DNA of 64,000 nt from the NCBI RefSeq assembly GCF_014652635.1, contig NZ_BMZE01000004.1:124001-188000 (forward strand), read 5' to 3'. Numbering within the stretch: position 1 is the first letter of the stretch; every line of letters begins with the position of its first letter. The notes beneath the pieces were generated by a model that did not search any database, was not told the origin of the DNA, and saw only the letters and a program-made list of their open reading frames with translations. A program made the position numbers and the translations under genes. The stretch is from Devosia pacifica. Its GTDB lineage: Bacteria > Pseudomonadota > Alphaproteobacteria > Rhizobiales > Devosiaceae. Shown here one piece after another: positions 40,398-49,787 of the stretch.

Positions 40398-40829
40398 TCA
40401 GGCCCCTGGGGACCAATCCTTGGGTGCAAGCTCAAAATCGGAAAACCTGAATCCGGGCGCGACAGTGCATCCCACAAGCGTCCACTCGCCCAGCGAGCGT
40501 GCCGACTGCCAGGTCCACCGCGGCACAACGGCCTGCGGACGCTCGTCCACCTCAAGCGTTGCTCCAAGAACGCGGGTCTCGACTGTGACACCGTCGGATG
40601 TCTTCAACTCCAGCGGGGCGCCCTTGTACCAGTGCCAGACTTCGGCAGAATCGACGCGGTGCCAGTGTGAGACCTGCCCCGCCTCCAGCAGGTAATAGAT
40701 TGCGGTGGAATGAGAACGGCCGGTCTCGGCCTTCTCGTCTGCAAATGTTTCCACATACCAACCGCCCTCAGGATGCTGCTGCATCTGCAGCGTGAAGATA
40801 ACGTCGTGGGCGGTCAGCTGTGCAGTCAT
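40398..40829 (-). CDS. Cupin domain-containing protein (DUF985)
   Basis: A 143-aa protein of the Cupin_5/DUF985 family (LQMQQHPEGGWYVETF, AIYYLLEAGQVSHWHRVDSAEVWHWYKG). The H-x-H and E residues of the cupin barrel are present in SHWHRVDSAE, so metal binding is plausible. Function unknown; sugar-binding or epimerase-like folds are related. The ATG overlaps the stop of the upstream ABC-F gene by three bases (ATGA), so the two are translationally coupled. Confidence 0.85.
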   Translation of the reverse strand: MTAQLTAHDVIFTLQMQQHPEGGWYVETFADEKAETGRSHSTAIYYLLEAGQVSHWHRVDSAEVWHWYKGAPLELKTSDGVTVETRVLGATLEVDERPQAVVPRWTWQSARSLGEWTLVGCTVAPGFRFSDFELAPKDWSPGA

Positions 40830-42700
40830 GCGTCCATCTGTTCCAGTTCGGCGCTCATTTCCAGCCAACGCTCCTCGAGCTGTTCGAGTTCGCCGGCAAA
40901 GCGAGCCTTGTCCTTGCCCAGGGCGATCAGGCGCTCCGGGCTCTCGTTGTAGATGTCCGGATCGTTGAGTCGGTTCTCAATTTTTTCGATCTCCCCGCGT
41001 AAACGGGTCATTTTGGTTTCCGAATCCTTAATCGCCTTGCGCAGTGGGGCGATCTCGGCGCGGCGTGCGGCGGCTTCCTGCTTTGCGGCCTTGCGCTCCT
41101 GCTTCGACAGACTGTTGCCGCCAGCGGACGACTTGTCCTTGTTTCCGACGATTGAGCGCTGATAGCTGTCGAGATCCTCGTCGAGTTCCTTGATCGTGCC
41201 GTCTGCTGCGATCCAAAGCGTGTCGCAGGTCGCCTCCACAAGGTGTCGATCGTGGCTGATGATCAGGACGGCGCCCTCATACTCATTGAGAGCTGCGACA
41301 AGCGCATCGCGGCTGTCGATATCCAGGTGGTTCGTAGGCTCGTCGAGGATCATCATGCCGGGGCCATGAAAGGTTACGAGGCCCAGGAGCAGCCGGGCCC
41401 GCTCGCCGCCGGAAAGATTCTTGGCCACCGTATCCATGCGTGAGCGAGTCAGCCCCATCTGCGCCAGTCGGGAGCGCTGCTGCGTCTCGCTCTGGCCGGG
41501 CATTAGCGCAGCTACGTGTTGTAGCGGCGTTTGCTCCGGCACCAGCTTGTCGAGCTGGTGCTGGGCAAAATGGGCGATCTCGAGCTTGTTGCTCTTGTTG
41601 AGGGCCCCATCCATCACTGGCAGATCGCCTGCGAGCAGCTTGGCGAATGTAGATTTACCGTTGCCGTTGACTCCGAGGAGCGCGATGCGATCTTCCGGAT
41701 CGATCCGCTGCGTGATGTTGCGCAGAATTATGCTGTCGCCGTAGCCCGTAGACACACCCTCGAGGTTGATCATCGGCATCGGCATCGCTTCCTTCGGGGA
41801 AGCGAACTTGAATGGGGCGGCGTACTCGTCAAACATCGCTTCTGGCGGCTTCAGCTTCTCGATCATCTTGAGGCGAGCCTGCGCCTGCTTGGCTTTCGTC
41901 GCCTTGGCGCGGAAGCGATCGACGAACTTCTGCATATGGGCGATCTGACCAAGGGTCTTTTCGCGGCTCTTGTTGTGCAGCTCCATCTGCATGCGCCGCG
42001 TCGCTTCGAACGTGTCGTAAGCGCCCTTGTAGAAGGTCAGCGACTGATGCTGCAGGTGAACAATCGAATCCACAGCCTTGTTGAGCAGATCGCGATCGTG
42101 GCTGATCAGAAACACGGTGTGAGGGTAGGTGGCGAGATAGCGTTCGAGCCAGAGCGTGCCTTCGAGATCGAGATAGTTCGTTGGCTCGTCGAGCAGCAGT
42201 AGGTCGGGCTGCGAGAACAGCACCGCGGCGAGCGCCACGCGCATGCGCCAGCCACCAGACAGTTCACGCGTTGGCCCGGCCTGGCGCTCTTGCGAAAACC
42301 CCAATCCCTTGAGGATAGATGATGCGCGCGCTTCTGCCGTGTGCGCATCGATATCGGCAAGGCGGGTATGGATTTCGCCGATCCGGTGCGGATCGGTTGC
42401 CGTTTCGGCCTCCTCAAGAAGTTGCGTCCGCTCGCGGTCGGCCGACAGCACCACATCGAGAACGCTTTCGTCGCCCGCCGGGGCTTCCTGTGCCACCGCG
42501 CCGATCCGGGCGCGCTTGTGCACTTCCAGCGTACCCGCATCCGCGGCGATGTGCCCCTGGATCAGGTGGAAAAGCGTCGTCTTGCCTGTGCCGTTCTTGC
42601 CGACAAACCCGGCCTTGCTGCCGGTCGGCAATACCAGCGAAGCATCGGAGAACAGCTCTCGGCCCTCAATCCGGTATGTCAGGTTCGAGATGGTCAACAT
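40826..42700 (-). CDS. ABC-F family ATP-binding protein (Uup/EttA-like)
   Basis: A soluble protein of 624 aa with two ABC ATPase domains and no membrane segments. First Walker A is GKNGTGKT (34-41) with signature LSGGWRMR; second Walker A is GVNGNGKS with signature LSGGERAR. The inter-domain linker is positively charged, and the last ~90 residues form a coiled coil (ERKAAKQEAAARRAEIAP), as in Uup. ABC-F proteins act on ribosomes; a role in translation or ribosome assembly is inferred. The start ATG 42700 is the family N-terminus; the open frame to 42919 is not conserved. Confidence 0.9.
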   Translation of the reverse strand: MLTISNLTYRIEGRELFSDASLVLPTGSKAGFVGKNGTGKTTLFHLIQGHIAADAGTLEVHKRARIGAVAQEAPAGDESVLDVVLSADRERTQLLEEAETATDPHRIGEIHTRLADIDAHTAEARASSILKGLGFSQERQAGPTRELSGGWRMRVALAAVLFSQPDLLLLDEPTNYLDLEGTLWLERYLATYPHTVFLISHDRDLLNKAVDSIVHLQHQSLTFYKGAYDTFEATRRMQMELHNKSREKTLGQIAHMQKFVDRFRAKATKAKQAQARLKMIEKLKPPEAMFDEYAAPFKFASPKEAMPMPMINLEGVSTGYGDSIILRNITQRIDPEDRIALLGVNGNGKSTFAKLLAGDLPVMDGALNKSNKLEIAHFAQHQLDKLVPEQTPLQHVAALMPGQSETQQRSRLAQMGLTRSRMDTVAKNLSGGERARLLLGLVTFHGPGMMILDEPTNHLDIDSRDALVAALNEYEGAVLIISHDRHLVEATCDTLWIAADGTIKELDEDLDSYQRSIVGNKDKSSAGGNSLSKQERKAAKQEAAARRAEIAPLRKAIKDSETKMTRLRGEIEKIENRLNDPDIYNESPERLIALGKDKARFAGELEQLEERWLEMSAELEQMDA

Positions 42701-42946
42701 GGGTGCACTCGCAGCTTCTCGGGCGGACGCGGCGTCACGCGGAATACATGGGATGGCATTATTTGCGCCTCCCATATCGCTGCCGGCGATCCAAGTCCAA
42801 TGCCGCCGGCTGCGGTCGACAGCCTCAGAGCGCAGCAACCACACGAGGACGGCTTGTGTGCTTAAGGCGGTGAAGCTAAAAGGCGCACGAAATCGCCCCC
42901 TAGGGCACCATTCAAGCATTCCTGCTGATATAAGAGGACATCACCC

Positions 42947-43369
42947 ATGGCCATCGAACGCACTTTCTCGATCATCAAGCCGGACGCCGTCCGCCGCAAT
43001 CTGATCGGCAAGATCATCGCCCGCTTCGAAGAGAACGGACTGCGTCCGATTGCGATGAAGAAGATCCATATGAGCCGCCAGCAGGCCGAAGGCTTCTATG
43101 CGGTCCACAAGGATCGCCCGTTTTATGGCGAGCTGGTCGAGCAGATGAGCGCATCGCCGGTCGTCGTCCAGGTCCTTGAAGGCGAGAACGCCATTCTCAA
43201 GAACCGCGAAGTGATGGGCGCGACCAACCCGGAAAACGCTGCCGAAGGCACCATCCGCAAGGATTTCGCTCTATCCGTCGGCGAGAACTCGGTGCACGGC
43301 TCGGATGCTCCCGAGACTGCAGCAGAAGAAATCAAGTTCTTCTTCAACGACGACGAACTCGTCGGCTGA
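42947..43369 (+). CDS. ndk: Nucleoside diphosphate kinase
   Basis: Balances NTP and dNTP pools by transferring phosphate through an enzyme histidine. H117 lies in the [10 protein letters not shown] motif. 140 aa, full length. AGAGGACA is 8 bases upstream. A good terminator follows. Divergent from the ABC-F gene. Confidence 0.98.
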   Translation: MAIERTFSIIKPDAVRRNLIGKIIARFEENGLRPIAMKKIHMSRQQAEGFYAVHKDRPFYGELVEQMSASPVVVQVLEGENAILKNREVMGATNPENAAEGTIRKDFALSVGENSVHGSDAPETAAEEIKFFFNDDELVG

Positions 43370-43394
43370 TCCATCAGCACTACTGATTGAAGCG

Positions 43395-43425
43395 GGGGCT
43401 GCCATTCGGCGGCCCCTTTCTCTTA
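43395..43425 (+). terminator. Rho-independent terminator after ndk
   Basis: GGGGCTGCC, loop ATTC, GGCGGCCCC (9 bp with one G-T pair), followed by TTTCTCTT. It also lies just past the stop of the convergent MarR gene. Confidence 0.8.
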
Positions 43426-44022
43426 GGCGCTGCGCGCGCCGTCCGCATCTGGCCGCTCGACCCGCTTGGCCAGATCTTCAATTTCGGCGGTAAAACTTTC
43501 TCGCCGCCGGTCGATATCCTCTGACCATTCGCTGAAGCGCTTCAGCAACGGCAGGAACTGCTTGCGATCCTCTTCCGACCACTCGGACAGGAAATCGCCC
43601 ATCAGCAAGAACTTGTAGCCGCGCACCGCATCGACAATGGATTGTCCCGCCTTCGTGAGCCGCAAAATGGTGCGGCGCGAATCCGCCTGGCTGACAGCGC
43701 GCTCCGCATAACCAGATTGAACCATTTCCGCGACCAGACGGCTGGCGCGAGACGGATCAATGCCCAGCCGTTGAGCAACGGTCGAAACCATCGTCTCTTC
43801 GCCTTCGACCGTCAAAAACTCCGGTTGCGGTCCGGCAATCGCGGTTAGCACGTCGAGTTGCGGCAGATCGAGAGAAATGCCCAGATCCCGCAGCGCCGCA
43901 TGTCCCACCTCGCGTTTGGCAATGCGTCTTCGCCAGTTCTGCATCACGGCATCGATCTGCTGTGCCGCCACCATGGCTGGATTGTCAGTCTGGGACTTAT
44001 GCGCCAAGGACAGGTCTCCCAT
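43423..44022 (-). CDS. MarR family transcriptional regulator
   Basis: Winged-helix regulator of 199 aa. The recognition part is MVSTVAQRLGIDPSRASRLVAEMVQSGYAERA, and the wing is QADSRRTILRLTKAG, the MarR D-x-R pattern. The start is uncertain: ATG 44022 has no Shine-Dalgarno, whereas TTG 44007 has GGGAG 8 bases before it. It is divergent from a DHA2 efflux gene, with a dyad overlapping the efflux promoter, so it most likely represses that gene and itself and responds to a pump substrate. Confidence 0.88.
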   Translation of the reverse strand: MGDLSLAHKSQTDNPAMVAAQQIDAVMQNWRRRIAKREVGHAALRDLGISLDLPQLDVLTAIAGPQPEFLTVEGEETMVSTVAQRLGIDPSRASRLVAEMVQSGYAERAVSQADSRRTILRLTKAGQSIVDAVRGYKFLLMGDFLSEWSEEDRKQFLPLLKRFSEWSEDIDRRRESFTAEIEDLAKRVERPDADGARSA

Positions 44023-44036
44023 TCGTTAGTTGTATG

Positions 44037-44052
44037 CAGCAGATGCATGCTG
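44037..44052. promoter_or_regulatory. Operator-like inverted repeat between marR and MFS genes
   Basis: CAGCA, 6 bases, TGCTG; ends directly at the -35 element (TTGACA) of the efflux promoter. This is the expected position for MarR repression. The arms are only 5 bp. Confidence 0.4.
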
Positions 44053-44081
44053 TTGACATGTATTTGCTTCTAGCAGATATA
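44053..44081 (+). promoter_or_regulatory. Sigma-70 promoter of MFS transporter gene
   Basis: TTGACA, 17-base spacer, GATATA; 58 bases before the transporter start codon. Consensus -35 and good -10 make this one of the clearest promoters in the window. Confidence 0.6.
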
Positions 44082-44138
44082 TAGCTCACGAACAACGATG
44101 CGCCAGATGCGCGCGGCTGAATTTTCGAGAGTTTTATT

Positions 44139-45689
44139 ATGTCGCATATCTCCGACGGGGCGCCAGTCACCCCGGAGCAGTCCATCCCATGGGTTATCGG
44201 CGCCGTGGCTGTCACTCTTTTGCTGGCTTCGCTGAATCAGACAATCGTTTCCCCCGCCTTGCCGGTGATCGTCGGCGAACTGGGCGGGCTTGATCATCTT
44301 ACTTGGGTCATTACCGCCTACTTGTTAGCTGCCACTGTCGTCGCCCCGATTTACGGCAAGCTCGGTGATCTGTTCGGCCGTAAGCGAGTCCTGCAGGCCG
44401 CCATCCTGATCTTCCTCGCAGGTTCCGCGATCTGCGGCCTTGCAGGCAACATGCTCACGCTGATCGTGGGACGAACCATCCAGGGATTGGGTGGTGGCGG
44501 ACTAATGGTTGTCGCCATGTCCGTGGTAGCCGATGTGATCCCCCCGCGCCAACGTGGCCGTATTCAGGGCATTTTCGGTGCTGTTTTCGGTATCGCGACC
44601 ATTGTCGGTCCTCTGCTTGGCGGCTTCCTCGTCGAAACCACGTCCTGGCACTGGATTTTCGCAGCCAATCTGCCGCTTGGGCTGCTCGCGTTAGGTGTCA
44701 TTTCTGCTGCGCTCAAGGTCCATCCGGAGCGCCGTCGGCACAGCATCGACTATGCTGGCGCTGTGCTGCTCACCACCACGTTGAGCGCCATGGTGCTGTT
44801 CACCAGTCTTGGCGGCACCACGATCGCCTGGGCATCGTGGCAGAGTATCGGCCTCGTGCTGCTGGCTATCGCCGCACTCATCGGCTTTGTCGCCGTCGAG
44901 GCGCGGGCGAAAGAGCCAATTCTGCCGTTGTCGCTGTTCCGTAACAATGTCTTTGTCGTGTCCAACGCAGTCGGTTTCATCGTCGGACTTGCGATGTTCG
45001 GATGCGTAACCTTCCTGCCGCTCTACATGCAGACAGTGCAGGGCGTGTCTCCGACGAACTCGGCGTTCGCCGTGCTGCCAATGATGATGGGAATGATTGC
45101 ATCATCGCTGGTTGCTGGGGTCGTAATGACCCGCACCGGTCGCTATAAGCTGCTCCCCATCGTGGCGAGCGCCAGCCTGTTCATTGGCCTGATGCTGCTG
45201 ACCACAATCGGTACCGAGACTTCGCCCGTCATGGTCGGGGTCTACATGCTGCTGGTCGGCATGGGGATTGGTCCAGTCAACAGCGTATCGGTTACCGCCA
45301 TCCAAAACGCTGTGCCCTACAACATGGTCGGCGTCGGTACTGCCGGCGCCACCCTGTTTCGACAGATCGGCGGCTCGGTCGGCGTATCGGCCTTTGGCGC
45401 CATCTTTGCTGCCGGTCTCGCGGCCAACCTCGCCGGGTCAGCCAGCGAGGGCCACGCCATGTCGGCTGCCGCTATTGCGCAACTGCCGCCGGCGGAACGG
45501 TCGCTCGTTCTCGAAGGATTTGTGTCCGCGCTGCATCCGGTGTTTCTCGTCGCTGGTATTGCCGCCGCGCTCGCCTTCATCATCGCCATGTTCCTGCGCG
45601 AAGTACCGCTGGCCAATACGCTGCGCCGTGAACCCGAGAGTGAAATCGAGGCGGAAGAGCACGCAACCGCAGCAGCCGTCGGCGGATAG
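44139..45689 (+). CDS. MFS multidrug transporter, DHA2 (EmrB/QacA) family
   Basis: Integral membrane protein of 516 aa with about 14 helices. DHA2 helix-1 signature (LLASLNQTIVSPALPVIV), motif A (GKLGDLFGRKRVLQ) and motif C (GPLLGGFLVE) are all seen. It probably exports hydrophobic toxic compounds by proton antiport. It is regulated with the divergent MarR protein. Followed by a long perfect inverted repeat. Substrate unknown. Confidence 0.92.
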   Translation: MSHISDGAPVTPEQSIPWVIGAVAVTLLLASLNQTIVSPALPVIVGELGGLDHLTWVITAYLLAATVVAPIYGKLGDLFGRKRVLQAAILIFLAGSAICGLAGNMLTLIVGRTIQGLGGGGLMVVAMSVVADVIPPRQRGRIQGIFGAVFGIATIVGPLLGGFLVETTSWHWIFAANLPLGLLALGVISAALKVHPERRRHSIDYAGAVLLTTTLSAMVLFTSLGGTTIAWASWQSIGLVLLAIAALIGFVAVEARAKEPILPLSLFRNNVFVVSNAVGFIVGLAMFGCVTFLPLYMQTVQGVSPTNSAFAVLPMMMGMIASSLVAGVVMTRTGRYKLLPIVASASLFIGLMLLTTIGTETSPVMVGVYMLLVGMGIGPVNSVSVTAIQNAVPYNMVGVGTAGATLFRQIGGSVGVSAFGAIFAAGLAANLAGSASEGHAMSAAAIAQLPPAERSLVLEGFVSALHPVFLVAGIAAALAFIIAMFLREVPLANTLRREPESEIEAEEHATAAAVGG

Positions 45690-45715
45690 TGATTCCGCGT
45701 CAATGCCTTATCGCC

Positions 45716-45755
45716 AGATCCGGAATCAGGCTGGCAGCGTCTTGATTCCGGATCT
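45716..45755. repeat. 13-bp perfect inverted repeat after MFS gene
   Basis: AGATCCGGAATCA and its exact reverse complement TGATTCCGGATCT, separated by 14 bases; with a G-T and a G-C pair the stem grows to 15 bp and the loop shrinks to 10. It begins 27 bases past the transporter stop and has no T-run. It could be a terminator or a dispersed palindromic element. Each arm has a GANTC site for CcrM methylation. Confidence 0.7.
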
Positions 45756-45955
45756 CAGCGCGTTGACTCACAGCCTCAACGGCCTCGGTGTGACATGAAC
45801 ACACCACCCGCAAGCTTCGGGTCGGACTCGCGACTTTGTTAATGGCGGCTCGATTAGCCCATGTTAGACTCTTCGTCACGGCGCTTCGGTTGCCCGGCGC
45901 CAGTGTCCACAAAGCCGATCGAGCGTCAGCGGCGTCGAACCGAACGGAGAGGATT

Positions 45956-46579
45956 TTGCCCCTACGTTGGCAGGAAGTGGTGTTGCCACTGGTCTTGATT
46001 GCGCTGTTGATCTTTCTCAAGCACGTCCCGGTGGTCGATCACTTGCCGCTTGCACGCGCTGCAGGTGTGGTGGCTTTTGCCACTGGTGCCTTTCTGGCGC
46101 TGCGTCTGCTTCAGCCCGAAAAAGCTGTGGAGACCAATGGCTGGTCGGAACTGCATGCCTCGCCTGCCGAGTATTTTGCCGTTTATGGCGGTGCCGCGCT
46201 CTCCGCCGCGCTGATGATCGCGATCATTCATGCCGGCTGGAAGACCGTCGATCCCATTGAAATGATCGCAGCCTTCATTGCGTCGCTCGGCCTCGCCGGC
46301 GGCGCCACGCTGGCGGCAGTCAGCGGGCTGTTCCAGCGTATCCGCTGGAACCATCGCACGCTGGTCCATCGCAGCGCTTTCGGTCGCCTCACCGAATTGG
46401 CCTGGGCGGATGTGGAACATTGCGAGCCGAGCTGGCGCGGTGTCGTCATCTCGACCCGTGGCGGGCGCCGCGTGACCTATAGCGCATTGCACGCGGGGGC
46501 TGCCGAACTTGCCGCACACGCGACTTACCGGGCGCGCAGGAATGCCGAGACGGCAAGCCAGGCCTTCGCCTCGGTCTAA
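45956..46579 (+). CDS. Membrane protein with PH-like C-terminal domain (hypothetical)
   Basis: A 207-aa protein with hydrophobic segments at about residues 5-20, 32-48, 74-90 and 100-125, followed by a soluble ~70-aa domain (RTLVHRSAFGRLTELAWADVEHCEPSWRGVVIS) that resembles a bacterial PH domain. I do not recognise a named family. The start is TTG 45956, with GGAGAGG immediately upstream; the open frame to 45836 lacks this signal. No operon partner. Function unknown. Confidence 0.65.
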   Translation: MPLRWQEVVLPLVLIALLIFLKHVPVVDHLPLARAAGVVAFATGAFLALRLLQPEKAVETNGWSELHASPAEYFAVYGGAALSAALMIAIIHAGWKTVDPIEMIAAFIASLGLAGGATLAAVSGLFQRIRWNHRTLVHRSAFGRLTELAWADVEHCEPSWRGVVISTRGGRRVTYSALHAGAAELAAHATYRARRNAETASQAFASV

Positions 46580-46646
46580 ACTGGCAATCTGCTCCCTTGT
46601 CGTGCCAAAAGCTTAGGACCAAACCAAGCGACGACTGGGGACTCAC

Positions 46647-48752
46647 ATGGCAAGCAATGCTGCTGTCCGGACCGCAAGATCCGTCTGCCCGCACGATTGC
46701 CCCTCAAGCTGCGCACTCGATGTGGATCTGCTCGAAGATGGCAGCATCGGTCGCGTCCGCGGTGCAAAGGACGATCCATATACCGATGGCGTGATCTGCG
46801 AGAAGGTCGCGCGTTACGCCGAGCGCGTGCACCACAAGGATCGTCTGCTCTACCCCTTGCGCCGTATTGGCGCCAAGGGGTCCGGGCAATGGCAGAGAAT
46901 CGGGTGGGACGAAGCGCTCGACGAGATCGCTTCCCGTTTCAGGCAGGCCGAGGAAGAGGCGGGACCCGAAGCTGTCTGGCCCTACTACTATGCCGGCACG
47001 ATGGGGCATGTTCATCGTGACGGGCTCAACCGCTTGCGGCATGCCCGCGGCTATTCCGATCAGTATGACACTATCTGCACGGGGCTCGCCTGGCCTGGCT
47101 ATGTAGCCGGTACGGGTCTTCTTGGTGGCGTGGACCCGGTCGAAATGGCCGACAGCGACGTTGTCGTAATCTGGGGCACCAACGCTGTGGCAACTCAGGT
47201 GAACGTCATGACCCACGCCATGCGCGCCCGTCGCCGCAATGGGGCGAAGATCGTCGCAGTCGATGTCTACGAAAACGCCACCATGCAGCAGGCCGATATG
47301 CAGATGCTGCTGCGCCCGGGTACGGATGCGGCGTTGGCACTTGCGGCCATGCACGTCATGCTGCGCGAGGGGCTTGCCGATCGCGACTACATGGCGCGGT
47401 TCACCGATTTCTCGCCCGAATTCGAGGCGCATGTCATGACACGCAGCCCTGAGTGGGCGGCGCCGATCACCGGACTTTCAGTAGAGGCGATCGAGGCCTT
47501 TGCGCGTCTCGTCGCATCCCCCAGGACTTACTTCCGGCTCGGTTATGGCTTCACCCGCCAGCGCAATGGCTCTTTCGCCATGCACGCTGCTCTGTGCCTA
47601 CCGGCGATGTCGGGCGCGTGGCAGCATCGCGGCGGCGGGGCGTTGCATTCAAATTCCGGCACCTGGCAGCTCGACAAGTCCCGGCTCACTGGCCAGCATC
47701 TGGGAAAATCCGGGCGTTCGCTCGACATGTCGCAGATCGGCGCGGTTCTTGCCGGCGATGAAAAGGCGCTGAAGGGTGGCCCGCCGGTCAAGGCCATGAT
47801 CGTCCAGAACACCAATCCGGCTTCGGTCGCGCCGGATCAGACCGCGACACGAAAAGGCCTCGCGCGCGACGATCTGTTCCTCGTCGTCCATGAGCAGTTC
47901 ATGACCGAAACCGCCGAACTGGCGGATATCGTCCTGCCGGCGACGATGTTCCTTGAGCACAATGACTACTATACGCGCGGCGGCCATACACGCGTTCTGC
48001 TTGGCCCCAAGCTGGCGGAGGCGCCAGGAGAAGCGCGCTCCAACCATGAAGTCATCAACGCCATCGCGCTGCGCCTCGGGCTCGAGGACGAGGGATTCAG
48101 GGCCTCGGATCAGGCCATCGTCGCGGATACGCTGACACGCTCCGGCTATGGAGATTTTGATGAAATCGCTGCGCGCGGCTATGTCGAACGCGCCCGTCCG
48201 GAGCGCGATGCCCATTTCGCTGGCGGGTTCGGCTGGCCTGACGGCCGCTTCCGCTTCGCCCCGGATTGGCCTGGAGCGGCGGCAAAGATGGGGTTGATCT
48301 GGGCCTGCGATCCGGCCTCTTTGCCGCACTTTGCCGATCATTACGATATCATCGATCAGCTGACAGACGCACAGCCGTTCAAGCTCGTCACCAGCCCCGC
48401 TCGCGGTTTTCTCAATTCCACCTTCAACGAGACGCCGGGCAGCCTGCGCCGTGAGGGGGAGCCATCCGTGTTCATGCATCCCGATGACATGGTGGAGCTT
48501 GGCATAGAACAGGAAGACCATGTCGAAATCGGCAATGGCCGGGGGGTGGTCACGCTGCTCGTCCGTCCCATGCGTGGAATGCAGCGCAAGGTTCTGGTCG
48601 CGGAGGGGCTACAGCCAAACCGCGCCCATCGCGGCGGGCAGGGCATCAATGTCCTGACCAGCGCCGAACCGGCCCCACCTTTCGGCGGCGTGCCGTTCCA
48701 CGACACGGCAGTGTGGGTGCGTCCGATCGCGAAGCGTCAGGCTGCCGAATAG
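46647..48752 (+). CDS. Molybdopterin-dependent oxidoreductase (DMSO reductase superfamily)
   Basis: A 701-aa single-chain enzyme. N-terminal [4Fe-4S] motif C14-x3-C18-x3-C22-x28-C51, then the molybdopterin oxidoreductase domain (VVVIWGTNAVATQ; FLVVHEQFMTETAELADIVLPAT) and the C-terminal dinucleotide-binding domain (MHPDDMVELGIEQEDHVEI). No Tat signal peptide, so it is cytosolic. No small subunits or maturation genes are adjacent. The substrate cannot be predicted. Its 3' end overlaps the convergent TauE/SafE gene by 16 bases. Confidence 0.88.
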   Translation: MASNAAVRTARSVCPHDCPSSCALDVDLLEDGSIGRVRGAKDDPYTDGVICEKVARYAERVHHKDRLLYPLRRIGAKGSGQWQRIGWDEALDEIASRFRQAEEEAGPEAVWPYYYAGTMGHVHRDGLNRLRHARGYSDQYDTICTGLAWPGYVAGTGLLGGVDPVEMADSDVVVIWGTNAVATQVNVMTHAMRARRRNGAKIVAVDVYENATMQQADMQMLLRPGTDAALALAAMHVMLREGLADRDYMARFTDFSPEFEAHVMTRSPEWAAPITGLSVEAIEAFARLVASPRTYFRLGYGFTRQRNGSFAMHAALCLPAMSGAWQHRGGGALHSNSGTWQLDKSRLTGQHLGKSGRSLDMSQIGAVLAGDEKALKGGPPVKAMIVQNTNPASVAPDQTATRKGLARDDLFLVVHEQFMTETAELADIVLPATMFLEHNDYYTRGGHTRVLLGPKLAEAPGEARSNHEVINAIALRLGLEDEGFRASDQAIVADTLTRSGYGDFDEIAARGYVERARPERDAHFAGGFGWPDGRFRFAPDWPGAAAKMGLIWACDPASLPHFADHYDIIDQLTDAQPFKLVTSPARGFLNSTFNETPGSLRREGEPSVFMHPDDMVELGIEQEDHVEIGNGRGVVTLLVRPMRGMQRKVLVAEGLQPNRAHRGGQGINVLTSAEPAPPFGGVPFHDTAVWVRPIAKRQAAE

Positions 48753-49507
48753 GCGGCAATGAAGAAGTAGAAGGTCATGCCGGCGCCGTAGACGATCACG
48801 GCGCCCCGGATCAGCTTGGTCGGAATGTGGTGCGCCAGGCGCGCCGCGAGGTAGCCGCCGGCCACGACGCCGATCAGGGCGATCGAGCCGAAATACCAGT
48901 CGATCGCTCCACTGATTGCGAACCGAACCACCGCGACCAGCGCCACCAGCGATGAGATTGTCAGCTTCATCCCGTTCATCGCGTGGATGTCCGACATACC
49001 GGCGCTCGCCAGATAGGCGAGCAGCAGGATTCCGAGCCCGGCGTTGAAGAACCCGCCATAAACACAAACCAGGGCCAGCATCGCAAACAGCACCACGGCA
49101 CCCGTCGTGCGTGACGCGCGGCTCGGTTTTATTGTGCGGGCCAGCCAGCGGTTGACGTTCGCCCCGAAGGCGAACAGCACCACTGCAAACAGCATCAGCC
49201 AAGGCACGACCATGGCGAATACGGCGTCCGGCACCACCAGCAGCAACTCCGCGCCGAGATAGCCGCCAATGAGGGCGATCGCCCCGAATACCAGCAGGCG
49301 ATGGCGATGCTCGGCCATGGCTTTCCAATACCCGATGGCCCCGCTTACATAGCCGGGCAGGGCCGCATAGGTATTTGAGGCATTAGCCAGGACCGGCGGC
49401 ACGCCGGCAAACAGTAGTGCAGGAAACACGATGAACGAGCCGCCACCGGCCAGCGAATTCAAGGCGCCGCCGGCGAAGCCCGCCAGCAGCAGAAGTATTT
49501 CGGTCAT
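48737..49507 (-). CDS. TSUP (TauE/SafE) family permease
   Basis: A 256-aa membrane protein with eight predicted helices; first conserved motif GFAGGALNSLAGGGSFIVFPALL and second motif GLGILLLAYLASAGMSDIHAMNGMK are the duplicated TSUP pattern. Family members export sulfite, sulfoacetate or import organic acids. GGGAGG six bases before the ATG. No sulfonate genes beside it, so substrate is unknown. Confidence 0.9.
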   Translation of the reverse strand: MTEILLLLAGFAGGALNSLAGGGSFIVFPALLFAGVPPVLANASNTYAALPGYVSGAIGYWKAMAEHRHRLLVFGAIALIGGYLGAELLLVVPDAVFAMVVPWLMLFAVVLFAFGANVNRWLARTIKPSRASRTTGAVVLFAMLALVCVYGGFFNAGLGILLLAYLASAGMSDIHAMNGMKLTISSLVALVAVVRFAISGAIDWYFGSIALIGVVAGGYLAARLAHHIPTKLIRGAVIVYGAGMTFYFFIAAYSAA

Positions 49508-49787
49508 GATTCGCCTCCCGCCTGGAGACTAGCCTTAAGCGCCGGCAGCGCCAGCAACAATGCAGAGGAGCTCTGCAGACAGCACGGATCTTGCCGGCTT
49601 GACACTTCGTGGCCCCGCGCTCATATCTCGCCAAGGCTGCTGGTGCCTGCCGCTCGCCGGGATGTCCCGATGGTGAAACCAGCCGCGCCACGAGCGCGCA
49701 CAGCATGATCCGTCCTGTTCATAGGCGTTCATGGCAATGCGGGCCCCATGAGTTCAAGCGCCTTGCGAACCATGAGAGGATGGTGTC

